This document shows positions 1 to 8,998 of a DNA stretch of 64,000 nt, in pieces (position 1 is the stretch's first letter; the number at the start of each line of letters is the position of its first letter). This stretch comes from Streptomyces sp. SAI-135. Its GTDB lineage: Bacteria; Actinomycetota; Actinomycetes; Streptomycetales; Streptomycetaceae. The notes beneath the pieces are model-generated. The model was not told the origin of the DNA and did not search any database. It saw nothing but the letters and a program-made list of their open reading frames with translations. The DNA lies in contig NZ_JARXYP010000002.1 of the NCBI RefSeq assembly GCF_029893805.1, positions 372,001-436,000 of the forward strand. The letters are read 5' to 3'. A program made the position numbers and the translations under genes.

Positions 1-104
1 TAGGAATCGTCCCCGTAGTCGTCACCCATCTCGACATGGTGAGCCTCGTCCGCCTCGATCAGCCCGGCCATTCCCTCCCCTGTGCCGCGCAGTTCGGCCT
101 CCAT
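1..104 (-). CDS. possible 5' end of an unidentified acidic protein (runs off the window)
   Basis: An open frame reads leftward from an ATG at 104 to the window edge with no stop. It gives about 34 residues rich in Glu and Asp and ending around MGDDYGDDS. An in-frame TGA lies seven codons upstream of the ATG. No good ribosome binding site and no recognisable domain is visible, so this may be chance; the rest of the frame lies outside the window. Confidence 0.22.
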   Translation of the reverse strand, partial: MEAELRGTGEGMAGLIEADEAHHVEMGDDYGDDS

Positions 105-448
105 CGCGCGCAGTCCGGGCCCTCAGCCTGTTCCAGGCTCCTCGAGCTCGTGTCGGTGGCAGGTCTCAGGAGATGCTTGACCGCTCGCGCTCTGGACATG
201 GTTGACACGTTCGGCTGAACGTCCACCATCTCCCGGCCACCGATGTTGCAGGGCCTCTTCCGTCGGTGACACGGATGTTCAGCAGTTGCCGAGTAACGTA
301 ACCGGGCTGACCGCGCGGTGCTGGGTGGGTGTCCGAACGGTGAGCTAAGCCGAGATCTGCGATCTGCGTCGCCGGCATCCCCGCTGGGGTGCCCGCCGGA
401 TCTCAGCAGAGTCGGGGGCCTTCTGACGCTTCTGCCCGTGGGGATGAG

Positions 449-1585
449 TCAGGCCTTTATTCCGAACAGTCGTTCCGCATTTCGGAACGCGATTTTTTCC
501 TTCGCTTCGCGCGGCAAAGCGACTGCCCGGAACCAGTCGGTCTGAGTTTTCATGTTCGCAAACGGGTAATCGGTTGCAAACATTACTCGATCCACGCTTA
601 TGTACTTCAGCAGGAGGTCGAGCAGTTCAGTCTGGGGGAATGCGCTGGTTGTGAACCAGAAATTGTCATGGAAATACTGCTCGAACGGCTTGTCCAGGCT
701 TTTCTCGGTTACCTCGCTCATTTTCTCCACGATGCGTTCGTAGAAGAACGGAAGGCCCTCGCCCATGTGGCCGATGATGATCTGGAGCTTGGGATGCCTG
801 TCGAACACCCCTGAGGTGATCATTCGGAGGCACTGAGTAACGACTTCTTGGTGCCATCCATATGCAGAGATGCTGAGAACCTGATCCTGGAACTCCTTCT
901 GATATTCCGGCCGCATATTGCTGTAGTAGATCTGGAACACCTCGTCAGGCGGCAGGCCCGGATGTATGTATATCGGCACATCAAGGCCTTCTGCGCGCTC
1001 CAGGAGGGGCTCGAAGTCGGGATGATCAAGGAACTTCTTCCCGATGATTCCATTGGTCAGACATCCCAGGAAGCCGTCTTCCCGAACTGTGCGTTCCAGT
1101 TCGTCTGCCGAGGCCTCCGGACTCTGCAGCGGCAAGGTTGCAAATGCCTGAAAACGCTTAGGATGGGTGGCCATCGGCCCATCGACGAGCATCTTGTTGA
1201 GACGATACGCAAAATCGATACCCTTCCGACCTGGGACATTCTGCACACCTGGCGTATGTGCGGAGAGGATTTGAACGTTGAGCCCTGCCTCATCCATCGC
1301 ACCGATGCGGCGCGGGCCGAGCTCGGCAAGACCAGTATCCTCCAGGAACAGCCTGTCGTTCAGTACCATCAGCTCATGGGTGGAAAAGGTCTCCTCCGTG
1401 CCGATGAAGGGCAGGTCCTGGTCTCGCAGTGAAATGTCCGAAGTCTTGTCCGAAGTCTCGTCCTCGTCCACTGCCAAGGCAATGGCATGCGTGGACAAGC
1501 CGGCACCAATGCCAAGTGCTGTGCCGGCTAGAAAGCCGCGGCGTCCCATAGTGAGCTGCTTCAGAGGGTTTGTGCTGGACTTCAT
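449..1585 (-). CDS. Tat-exported amidohydrolase family 2 (decarboxylase-like metal hydrolase)
   Basis: The 378-residue protein starts with a twin-arginine signal (GRRGFLAGTALGIG, residues 14-27), so it is probably exported folded. The body is an amidohydrolase-2 TIM barrel of the ACMS decarboxylase/resorcylate decarboxylase type. Visible metal and active-site segments are IYIHPGLPP, IIIGHMGEGLPF and the late VMFATDYPF, whose Asp is the usual catalytic residue. The early HxH pair of classical members is not clear, so metal use is uncertain. The ATG at 1585 has a GAGGAG box about seven bases upstream. The gene is clearly AT-richer than its neighbours (sampled 60-base lines of about 43 and 52 percent GC), suggesting recent transfer. 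Substrate is unknown. Confidence 0.85.
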   Translation of the reverse strand: MKSSTNPLKQLTMGRRGFLAGTALGIGAGLSTHAIALAVDEDETSDKTSDISLRDQDLPFIGTEETFSTHELMVLNDRLFLEDTGLAELGPRRIGAMDEAGLNVQILSAHTPGVQNVPGRKGIDFAYRLNKMLVDGPMATHPKRFQAFATLPLQSPEASADELERTVREDGFLGCLTNGIIGKKFLDHPDFEPLLERAEGLDVPIYIHPGLPPDEVFQIYYSNMRPEYQKEFQDQVLSISAYGWHQEVVTQCLRMITSGVFDRHPKLQIIIGHMGEGLPFFYERIVEKMSEVTEKSLDKPFEQYFHDNFWFTTSAFPQTELLDLLLKYISVDRVMFATDYPFANMKTQTDWFRAVALPREAKEKIAFRNAERLFGIKA

Positions 1586-3169
1586 GTCTTTTTCTCCTCA
1601 GCTGTTTGTGTGGTGCGGTATCCGTCTGCAAAACACTTCGGATCGACCCTTCGCCGTAACCAGGCGCGCACATGTGTCAACCCACGCCGGTCTGCCGAAA
1701 CACTGCCAGCCGAGACCAAGGGTCTTCGCGTCCTGCTCGCTCACCGCGGCAGCGCTGCCCGGCGGCACCCTTACACGATGGTGTGGTGCGCAATGGCACC
1801 GTTCTCCGGTGCGAAACTGAGTCCCGGTGACGAACGCCGTTTGGTCAGGGCCCGGATCGATTCGGGCACCGGGCTCGTCCGAGGCACCGCCCTCCGGCGG
1901 CGCGGGCATGCAAGCCTCGGTCATCCTCAGGTCGAGGAACTTTCGGCCATCCTCAGGTCGAGGAACGGCTCACCGGCGCGCGGCCGCCTCGAACCTCAAC
2001 CGCCCGGCCGGCGCTTTCCCTGACGGCGCTGCGTCGACTGCCATCACTCGCCTCCTGCATACGGGGTGCATCGCTTATCTGGATGCCTACTTCCTACTGA
2101 GCGAACCTGAGACGACTGTTAATGCGGTGCTCAGGCCGGTTGGCCGGACCATGTGCCCAGCGCACGCACCAGCGTGGTGGCGTCGACGCGCGGCCTGTCC
2201 GTGCGTACGGTGCCCCGTCGGGTCCACCCGGCCGCGGCATCGCGGACCTCCGCACGACGAGGTCCAGCAGGAGTACACGCCCCTCACGCAGTAGGTCCGC
2301 CGACCGGGTCACCCCAGTGACGACGTCCGGGGCGGACCGCTCCAGGTGCAACTTCATGTCCGGGCACAGGGTGCCGCCGAGCCGGTGGTCGTCGCGTCAA
2401 GACCAAATGCCGTTCGTTCGTGCACGTGTCGAGGATGCCCTCGCCGACCCCGCCGTGCGGAGCACCGCCGGCAGCCATGGCCGGCACCGCCAAGAGGGAG
2501 TTGACGCTGCCGGACGTGCCGCAGCCCCGCAGCCGCGACCAGATGTCGGCGTGCTTAGACCGTTTGGACGGCAAGCCGATCGACGCCGATGTCGTCTACC
2601 GCTGACGGCTGGTCGATTCCGTCGTGGACGGCTCGGCGAAGAACCTGCGTGTGCACTGCTTCGCCCCGGATGCGGCGACGATGATGTACGGGGCGGTGTG
2701 GCCGGATGGGCGACGTGAGCGGATCACCGGCCGCGATGCGCTGCTGGCCGCGTTGGGCAGCGGCTCACATGCCCTGGTCCAGGGCCGCGGCCTCACTGTT
2801 GCCGTCCCGCCAGTGGGGCGAGGGAGAGGCCACCGACAACACCGAGGCGGTGGGCGGTCGACCATCCGCCGGACTTCGGGAGGCGCCCCGCCGGTCGGCC
2901 GACCGACGCCCTCCGACTGGCGGGGAACGTTGCTTCGCGCTGTGTCGTGTGGCCGCGTGCGTCAGCGCCTCGAGCCCGGCGCACGCATACAGTGCCTCGG
3001 TTATCCCCAGCAGCCTTGAGAGGAGTGGAATCCGGGATCGGGTGGTATCAGACATGGGCTGCTGCGCGCGGGCTGACATTACGGCTCGGGGCGGCCGACG
3101 CCGACGGTGCTGTGATCTTCCCGTCTTTTCGCCGCTTCACGCCGTGACCCCACTTGGGCGCGATCCACG
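1586..3169. other. about 1.6 kb without a supportable intact gene; possible broken frame at 2420-2816 (+)
   Basis: No frame here has both a credible start and a recognisable family. One stretch looks like real protein: the plus frame through 2420-2602 ends in a segment GKPIDADVVYR, meets a TGA at 2603, and continues in the same frame as LVDSVVDGSAKNLRVHCF and MYGAVWPDGRRE up to about 2760. This may be a gene interrupted by one in-frame stop, or chance in GC-rich DNA. The rest shows nothing I can identify. Confidence 0.4.
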
Positions 3170-3889
3170 TCAGGCTTCTTCACCCGGGCCGTCCGCGGGC
3201 CGGTCCACTTCCGACGGGTTGTCCGTCGGACAACCTCCGAACGGCCTGGTGACCACGAGCCGGCGCACCTCGTAAGACAGTTCCGCGGTCTCGGGTTCGG
3301 GAGCGGGATGGTAACGGCCCGCGCACACCGACAGGTTGACGATGAGGTGAGCGTGCCAACCGGAGCCCACGCCCCGTCCGTCAGAGAAGATCCGCTCGCC
3401 GCCGAGGGTCCACACCACACTGCGCCTGCCGAAGGTCACGCCCAGATCGATCACGGCCCCCGGACGCACCGCCTGGTGGCGGACGTAACCCTGGCCCTGC
3501 CGGACATGGTTGGTCAGCTCCAGGAGGTCAGGGTTGTCGGGGTGGTACTCAAAGACGTCGACCTCGTTGCCGCCGTCCCGCCAGGTCCAGATGGCAGGCC
3601 AGGCACCGAGCCCGGTGGGCAGCCGTACCGTGGTCTCCAGGTGGTCCCCGGTGCGCACCAAGAACGCCTCGGCGCTCCCCTCGGTGGTCAGCAGCCCGGC
3701 GTCCCACAGGCCGTCCGTCCTGCGCCGGGCCCTGAACGTCCCCGGCCGGGAGTAGCCGGGGTCCGCCGTGAGGTGATCGAGTTTGTCGTCGCCCCGATTG
3801 GTCGGCCCTCCGTCCGGATAGGCCCAGGACCGGCCCGCGACCCACTGGCGTTCCGAGGAAAAGTCCGCGCTGAACGCGACGGCACTCAC
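3170..3889 (-). CDS. GH16-like glycoside hydrolase (concanavalin-fold, cytoplasmic)
   Basis: The GTG at 3889 is chosen because GGAGGG lies five bases upstream; an upstream extension to 4036 is compositionally poor. The 239-residue product has the GH16/laminarinase fold signature: GAWPAIWTW followed by NEVDVFEYH, matching the family active site E-x-D-x-x-E (nucleophile and acid/base Glu about four residues apart). A later WHAHLIVNLSV segment resembles the final beta strands of the fold. No signal peptide is visible, which is unusual for GH16, so the enzyme may act inside the cell or be a cut-down paralogue. The substrate (beta-1,3/1,4-glucan or galactan) cannot be told from the sequence. Confidence 0.7.
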   Translation of the reverse strand: MSAVAFSADFSSERQWVAGRSWAYPDGGPTNRGDDKLDHLTADPGYSRPGTFRARRRTDGLWDAGLLTTEGSAEAFLVRTGDHLETTVRLPTGLGAWPAIWTWRDGGNEVDVFEYHPDNPDLLELTNHVRQGQGYVRHQAVRPGAVIDLGVTFGRRSVVWTLGGERIFSDGRGVGSGWHAHLIVNLSVCAGRYHPAPEPETAELSYEVRRLVVTRPFGGCPTDNPSEVDRPADGPGEEA

Positions 3890-4279
3890 ATGCACCCTCC
3901 CTGCTGTCAACCCTCCCGTTGCATCTCCCGGCCCGTCCCACCCCATGCGCCATCCGCTCACACCCGACCTGCAATTCAGCCTCCCGAGTGACAAACCGGT
4001 CCGACTTGGCCGGTCACACCCGGCGTACCGGCACACGCCTTAAGTTTTGTGGCCGTAGCCCAATTTCCTCAGACGATGGCGCTCGCGGGCCGTTCCTCGG
4101 GCCGGGGCAGACAGTTGCGGACGCCGAGTTCACCGCCACTGCCGCGGTATAGGCGGCGGCCTTGGCATCACGCACCGCCAGGTGATCGTAAGGCGTGTAA
4201 TTCAGCCGGTGACGTCGGTCGTAGTTCTGTTCTCGGCAGACTGGCCGACCGTGACACCCGAACCTGGCAGGCTGACCGC

Positions 4280-4990
4280 ATGGGGAAAAACATGTCGGTG
4301 CGTCGGCTCGATCTGGGGTATTTCATCCGGCCCGCGTCGGAAACCGGCGGCCAGCAGCCACGGGTCGAGCCTGTGCTCGCCTACCTGGTGCACCACGAGC
4401 GCGGCCTGATCCTCTTCGACACTGGCATCGGCCAGGCGGACGCCGAGACCGAAGCCCACTACCGTCCCCGACGCCGGGACTTGCAGGATGCCCTGTCTGC
4501 GGCCGGAGTCGCTCTCGGCGACATCTCCCTCGTCGCGAACTGCCACCTCCACTTCGACCACTGCGGCGGAAACCCCCTCCTGGGCGGCAGGCCCATCCTG
4601 GTCCAGGACGTCGAGCTGGCCACCGCCCGCAACGGCGACTACACCTTCGACGAGTTGATCGACTTCCCTGCCGCGTCCTACGAGCAACTCGCCGGTGAGG
4701 CCGAGGTCTGGCCGGACGTCTGGATCATTCCAACACCAGGGCACGCCCAAGGCCATCAGTCGCTGGTCCTGCGGCAAGCCGACGGCACGATAGTCCTCGC
4801 CGGCCAGGCGCACGACTTCGCCTCCCACTTCGCGTCCGACCAACTGGCCCGCCAAGCGGCGCTTCACGGCGTGGAGCAGCCGCTGCCCGCCTATCCGCAC
4901 TGGCTGGAGCGACTCGCCGACTTCGACCCACGGCGCGTTCTCTTCGCGCACGACTGCTCGGTCTGGGAACCGGCACAGAGCACCCTCTAG
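4280..4990 (+). CDS. MBL-fold metallo-hydrolase, N-acyl homoserine lactonase-like
   Basis: From the ATG at 4280 (an alternative ATG at 4292 is also plausible) the protein is 236 residues. It carries the metallo-beta-lactamase metal motif CHLHFDHCGG (HxHxDH), the downstream metal His in PTPGHAQGHQSL and a VLAGQAHDF strand in place of the usual Asp segment. It ends with FAHDCSVWEP, as in AHL-lactonase-like members. It would hydrolyse a lactone or ester bond in the cytosol. Whether it quenches homoserine lactones or gamma-butyrolactones is inference from family resemblance only. It stands alone, convergent with the SDR gene on its right. Confidence 0.8.
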   Translation: MGKNMSVRRLDLGYFIRPASETGGQQPRVEPVLAYLVHHERGLILFDTGIGQADAETEAHYRPRRRDLQDALSAAGVALGDISLVANCHLHFDHCGGNPLLGGRPILVQDVELATARNGDYTFDELIDFPAASYEQLAGEAEVWPDVWIIPTPGHAQGHQSLVLRQADGTIVLAGQAHDFASHFASDQLARQAALHGVEQPLPAYPHWLERLADFDPRRVLFAHDCSVWEPAQSTL

Positions 4991-5143
4991 AAGAGGCCGG
5001 ACGCCACGCAAACGTGCTGCGGCATTGGCCGTTGACGCCTGCGAACGTTGGATGTCCCCGCACGCCTACGAAACCGCGGGCCGCCGGACAGGGCATTGCG
5101 TCGGCGCCTGGGAGCCGTCTCACGTGACCAGTGACAGCACGTG

Positions 5144-5887
5144 TCATGCCTGGACGGTGGGGCGAACGTTGATCTCGCCGATCTCGACATCGTCGGGCTG
5201 CTCGATTGCGAAGGCCACCGCGCGGGCGACCGCCGCCGCAGGAATGCCCACCGCGTCCATGGTCTTGCGGGTCTGCTCGCGGATGTCCGGGTCCGGCATG
5301 GAGTCGGCGAGATCGGTGCGGACGTATCCCGGCGAGATGGCTGTCGTGCGCACCACCCCGTCGGTGGACTCCGTGCGCAGTCCCTCGTGGACGGTGCGCA
5401 CCGCGTTCTTGGTCGCGGCGTAGACAGCCATCGAAGGGGACACGCCGGACAGGCCCGCCACGGAGACGATGCTGACCAGGTGGCCCGACCCTTGCTCGCG
5501 GAAGACGGGCAGCGCGGCAGCGACGCCGTTGAGCACGCCCCGAAGGTTGACATCGATCATGGCCGACCAGCCTTCGGTGTCGAGAGCGGCCAGCGGGCTG
5601 ATCGGAGCGATGCCGGCGTTGTTCACCAGTACATCGATACGGCCGTAGTGTTCGACGGTGCTGGATACCAGACGTTGCAGGTCCTCGGCCTTGGTGACGT
5701 CGATGACGCACGTGCCAGCACGGCCTCCCGCCTCCCGGATGTCCTGCGCTATGGCGTTGATGCGGTCGCTGCTGCGCGCTGCGAGAACGACCGCGGCGCC
5801 ACGCTGGGCCAGCAGGCGGGCCGTGGCTGCGCCGATGCCGCCACTCGCACCGGTGATAGCGACGATCTTGCCCTGAAGAGAGAGCAC
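5144..5887 (-). CDS. SDR family NAD(P)-dependent oxidoreductase
   Basis: The 247-residue protein is a classical short-chain dehydrogenase. It has the cofactor motif TGASGGIG near the N-terminus, NNAG around residue 86, a catalytic Ser upstream of YAATK, and SPGYVRTD after the active site. The GTG at 5887 is preferred because GGAGG lies a few bases upstream; a TTG at 5899 would overlap that box. It is transcribed away from the TetR gene at 5982, with paired palindromes between them, so it is the probable regulated target. Substrate is not predictable. Confidence 0.88.
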   Translation of the reverse strand: MLSLQGKIVAITGASGGIGAATARLLAQRGAAVVLAARSSDRINAIAQDIREAGGRAGTCVIDVTKAEDLQRLVSSTVEHYGRIDVLVNNAGIAPISPLAALDTEGWSAMIDVNLRGVLNGVAAALPVFREQGSGHLVSIVSVAGLSGVSPSMAVYAATKNAVRTVHEGLRTESTDGVVRTTAISPGYVRTDLADSMPDPDIREQTRKTMDAVGIPAAAVARAVAFAIEQPDDVEIGEINVRPTVQA

Positions 5888-5902
5888 AACTGCCTCCAAG
5901 TA

Positions 5903-5953
5903 AAGTGGACACGTGTCCGCTACGTGACCACCGTACCGGACACGTGTCCACTT
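5903..5953. promoter_or_regulatory. twin palindromic operator between the SDR and TetR genes
   Basis: Two copies of the 12-base palindrome GGACACGTGTCC lie at 5907-5918 and 5938-5949. They sit inside a perfect 17-base inverted repeat (5903-5919 and 5937-5953) whose two centres are 31 bases, about three helical turns, apart. The position between divergent starts fits autoregulation by the TetR protein and control of the SDR gene. Confidence 0.8.
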
Positions 5954-5981
5954 GTCAGGGGCGGAACGTCAGGAGAGGCCT

Positions 5982-6542
5982 ATGAACGCGCCGGCACGCC
6001 GTTCGGACGCTGCGCAGAACCGGACCCGCATCGTGGAGGCCGCTCGCGCAGCCCTCACCGAGTCCCACCACGTCCACTTCAACGAGATCGCCAAGCGCGC
6101 AGGAGTGGGGCAGGGAACGCTCTACCGGCACTTCCCCAACCGCGAAGCGCTCCTCGCCGAGGTCTACCAGCGCGACGTCGAAGAACTCGTGACCGCCGCC
6201 CCCGCTCTGCTGGCGGAACATGAACCCGTAGAGGCCTTGCGCCGCTGGCTCGACCAAGTGATCGACTACGCCGAGGTCAAGCGCGGCGTCCTGGCAGCGC
6301 TCGAGCCGACGGCGTGGCAGGACCTCGTCACCCACAGCCACAACCCCATCGAAGGCGCCCTCGCTCACCTGCTGGACGCCGGGAAAGTGGACGGTTCCCT
6401 CCGCACGGACGTGGACGCCCACGGGGTCCTCCTCCTCATCGCCTACCTCGGCCGGCTCGACCAGGAGACATGGGGATCAACGGCACGGCCCCTGATGAAC
6501 GTCATCCTCGATGGCCTTCGCCGACAGGAAACGGACCGGTGA
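5982..6542 (+). CDS. TetR/AcrR family transcriptional regulator
   Basis: The start is the ATG at 5982, with GGAGAGG about four bases upstream; an earlier in-frame start at 5952 would run through the operator. The 186-residue protein has an N-terminal TetR helix-turn-helix (FNEIAKRAGVGQGTLYRHFP, about residues 31-50) and a C-terminal ligand domain with ALEPTAWQDLVTHS and a late LIAYLGRL helix. This C-terminal type is common in Streptomyces regulators paired with SDR oxidoreductases. It probably represses the divergent SDR gene and itself through the 5903-5953 palindromes. Confidence 0.9.
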   Translation: MNAPARRSDAAQNRTRIVEAARAALTESHHVHFNEIAKRAGVGQGTLYRHFPNREALLAEVYQRDVEELVTAAPALLAEHEPVEALRRWLDQVIDYAEVKRGVLAALEPTAWQDLVTHSHNPIEGALAHLLDAGKVDGSLRTDVDAHGVLLLIAYLGRLDQETWGSTARPLMNVILDGLRRQETDR

Positions 6543-6930
6543 AGCGGTGACTTCTACGTTCGACAGCGGGCCTGGACGGATTCCCTGAGGATGCCGGCAT
6601 CGAAGAACTCGTGGATCGCTGTCCGATCCGGCCCCGCCCGGTCCGCGTGCGAACCCCGGCGTTCGGGCATGGCAGACAGTCAGTACGCCCCGAGCCATCC
6701 CCGCGCGAAAGCGCCATCCGCCCGAGCTCCCGGGCAGCAACCGCCACCCCATCGTCAGCGACCCCAGGGCGTGCCAGTGCGCTGATCGGCCGTGGTCGGT
6801 TGCCTGGTCGGGGGTTCCGCTGTGCCCGGGGGGCCACGGTCGGCGAATTGCTGGAAGGAATCGGCGTACGGTCACCACAGGCGTGCTCGCGACGGGGCCC
6901 GGCACCCCAGGCCGAGCCATGGAGGTCGGA
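6543..6930. other. intergenic, nothing identified
   Basis: A 388-base stretch between the TetR gene and mscL. All six frames give only low-complexity Arg/Pro/Ser-rich translations without starts backed by a ribosome binding site. I see no strong hairpin or promoter. Confidence 0.5.
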
Positions 6931-7374
6931 TCACCCTGCGCGCTGCGTCGTCTCTCCGGCCTGAACGGGTAGGGCAGGCAGGGAGACCGTGCAGGAGGCG
7001 CAGCGTCGGGCCTGGGCGGGTACGGGGCTGAGGCATTCGGGGCAGTCCCGTTTGGGGGCTTGGACGTCTTGGTGCGGGGCGAGGCGTTCGTGGAGTTTGT
7101 TGATCGGGAGGACGACCAGGAAGTACAGGGCGCCGGCGAGGAGGAGGAAGCTGATCGCCGCGTTGATGAAGGTGCCGTAGGGGAACTTGATGGCGCCTAC
7201 GGTGAAGGTCTTGTGACTCATGTCGCCGGTGGCGCCCGTGGCCAGCCCGACGAGTGGCGTCAGGAAGGCGCTGACGAAGCCGTTCACCACGGCCGTGAAC
7301 GCTGCCCCGATGACGATGCCTACGGCCAGGTCGACCACGTTGCCGCGCAAGATGAAGCTGCGGAAGCCCTTCAC
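6931..7374 (-). CDS. mscL: large-conductance mechanosensitive channel MscL with C-terminal zinc ribbon
   Basis: The GTG at 7374 follows GAGGAG by seven bases and gives the canonical MscL N-terminus (MKGFRSFILRGNVVDLAVG). Residues 12-45 hold the pore-lining first membrane helix, with the conserved GNVVDLAVGIVIGAAF pattern, and residues 68-95 the second helix. Instead of only the usual amphipathic bundle, the C-terminus carries CPEC at 111-114 and CASC at 125-128, a four-Cys zinc-ribbon pattern. The 147-residue length is close to the family norm. It forms an osmotic safety valve in the membrane. The Cys cluster may bind zinc and act as a cytosolic sensor or assembly domain. Confidence 0.92.
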   Translation of the reverse strand: MKGFRSFILRGNVVDLAVGIVIGAAFTAVVNGFVSAFLTPLVGLATGATGDMSHKTFTVGAIKFPYGTFINAAISFLLLAGALYFLVVLPINKLHERLAPHQDVQAPKRDCPECLSPVPAQARRCASCTVSLPALPVQAGETTQRAG

Positions 7375-7636
7375 CTTCTCACTCCTCAGAGGGTCTCGAC
7401 GTCGACGGGCGGCACCGAAAGCGCGGTCAGCCCACCCATTGACCTCGGATGCCCTGCCACCCCTCCCCCATGCCGGCTCCCGCCACATGGCGTGGTGCTG
7501 TACGTCAAGCTCTCGACCGGTCGCTCAGCCTGAGCTGCACTCCGAAACAGGCCTTGGCTCATTTGCTGCCCGCAAAGGCGGGCCCCGGTGAGGGGTTCCC
7601 TTCCCCACCGTGCGCTGTGACCCTTGAGCGTTGGGG

Positions 7637-8149
7637 TCAGCCGTCGGCGAGTGTCGGGCCTGCGGGGGCAGAGAGTGTCTGGTGAGCGTGGGTGCAGGGC
7701 GTGGCAGAAGTGGTTGTGGGAATGCGCATCCGCCGCAGGAGATCACGGGTGGTGCGCTTGCGCAGTGTGCTGCGCCAGGTCAGTCCCGGGTGCCGGGACC
7801 GTAGATGTGACAGCGCGCGAGTGCCCAGGCCGGTGCTGTGGAAGCGCTCATCGATGGCTACGGTGTTGATGACGGCCCGGGCGCAGTCAGTACAGATTCG
7901 GTAGCGGACCTGGCCGACGACCTGGCGGGTGTGCACGAGGAGAAGGCATTCGTCGCCAGGGCCGGGGGTGTCCGGGATGTGCGTGGACAGGAAATCGATT
8001 GCCCGGTAGGCGAGGACGCGGCGACGCAGGCGGCCGGTGCGCCGGCCTCGGCGTGAGTGCTTCGCGCCCTCGTGACCGGGCGGCGCTGTCCCAACTGTGG
8101 ACTGGCCGAAGAGACTGCTGCTGGCGGGACGCGCATGTTGTCCGTGCAT
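7637..8149 (-). CDS. GNAT-like N-acetyltransferase-related protein
   Basis: Only the second half resembles a known fold. VVGQVRYRICTDCARAVI gives two beta strands, then VAIDERFHSTGLGTRALSHL resembles the GNAT acetyl-CoA loop (R/Q-x-x-G-x-G/A, here STGLGTRAL), followed by TWRSTLRKRTTRDLLRRM. Similar short Streptomyces proteins have a Cys pair in the first strand. The start is uncertain; the ATG at 8149 is a compromise, and the first 40 residues look non-conserved. Substrate unknown. It may be a shortened or drifting acetyltransferase. Confidence 0.5.
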   Translation of the reverse strand: MHGQHARPASSSLFGQSTVGTAPPGHEGAKHSRRGRRTGRLRRRVLAYRAIDFLSTHIPDTPGPGDECLLLVHTRQVVGQVRYRICTDCARAVINTVAIDERFHSTGLGTRALSHLRSRHPGLTWRSTLRKRTTRDLLRRMRIPTTTSATPCTHAHQTLSAPAGPTLADG

Positions 8150-8266
8150 GACATCTCGGGTGCCCGAACCGCCGACGGATACCCGTTCCGGCCCGCCGCG
8201 CAACCCCGCCCGGGGGCGTCCGCTTGTCCCGGGACGCTCCCGTTTGCGCGGTCGGACTCCGGAGTA

Positions 8267-8572
8267 TCAGTGCTGATGCCCGTCGTGCTGGGACAGGTAG
8301 AGGGGACTGATCTGACGCCAATAGCCGTGCATCAGGTCTTCGGCCTCCTGCACCGCCCGCTGAGCGCACGGCGCAGCCGCCGACAGGCCCCGCCCGGCCG
8401 GGGCGCCGGAGCCCATGCGCCACGCAGCCCTCAGCGTCGCCCGACGTGAGGCACGGCGGTACGCGGCGACAGTACGTGGGCTTCTGTCTCGGCCCGCCAG
8501 GCACCACCGCGCGAGCAGAATCGCTGCCACCGCCGACACCGCGCTGGCGACGTACACCTCATGACCGGCCAC
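8267..8572 (-). CDS. small single-pass membrane protein, unknown function
   Basis: The GTG at 8572 follows AGGAGG by five bases, a strong site. The 101-residue product has one membrane segment (about residues 6-24, VYVASAVSAVAAILLARW) followed by an Arg-rich, probably cytosolic tail ending QHDGHQH. I do not recognise the family. The ribosome binding site and hydrophobic helix are the main reasons to call it a gene. Confidence 0.45.
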   Translation of the reverse strand: MAGHEVYVASAVSAVAAILLARWCLAGRDRSPRTVAAYRRASRRATLRAAWRMGSGAPAGRGLSAAAPCAQRAVQEAEDLMHGYWRQISPLYLSQHDGHQH

Positions 8573-8718
8573 TGGCTCCTCCTGCCGGACGCCCGCATGG
8601 ACTGTGCCGGATTCGCATGCCCCCAAATCGCATTCTCAACGTCACAGTTGGGCTAAGAAACCCTCACAGCCGTCGCCAGGCCGTGAAGGGTCGACGTTCG
8701 GTGCGGTCAAGTGCATCT

Positions 8719-8973
8719 TCACGCGGGGCTGCGGGGAACCGACGCGTAACACGATGCGCGAACTCGAGCCAAGGCATGGGCGAAAGGAAGCGCAACGGTC
8801 ATGCCGGCGACCGGATTGCGCCGGAGAAGGTCCTCGGCGTACCGGACAAGGTCCTCGGCGTAGCTGGGACTGCCCGACTGAAGCCGTTTACGTTCCCGGG
8901 GGCAGGTGGTCACGTCGTGAAAGAGGATGATGGAGGGCTCGGTCGAATCCAGGTGGATAGCGGTCAGGGTCAT
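8719..8973 (-). CDS. possible small hypothetical protein downstream of the broken adenylyltransferase
   Basis: From the ATG at 8973 an 84-residue frame begins MTLTAIHLDSTEPSIILFHD and contains a duplicated YAED segment made by a 15-base direct repeat (GGTCCTCGGCGTA twice near 8830-8862). There is no recognisable domain and no convincing ribosome binding site. It sits 25 bases after the pseudogene at 8999-9788 on the same strand, so it could be a real small gene or residual coding sequence. Confidence 0.25.
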   Translation of the reverse strand: MTLTAIHLDSTEPSIILFHDVTTCPRERKRLQSGSPSYAEDLVRYAEDLLRRNPVAGMTVALPFAHALARVRASCYASVPRSPA

Positions 8974-8998
8974 CTTGAGGGACTGCGGGCAGCGGCCT

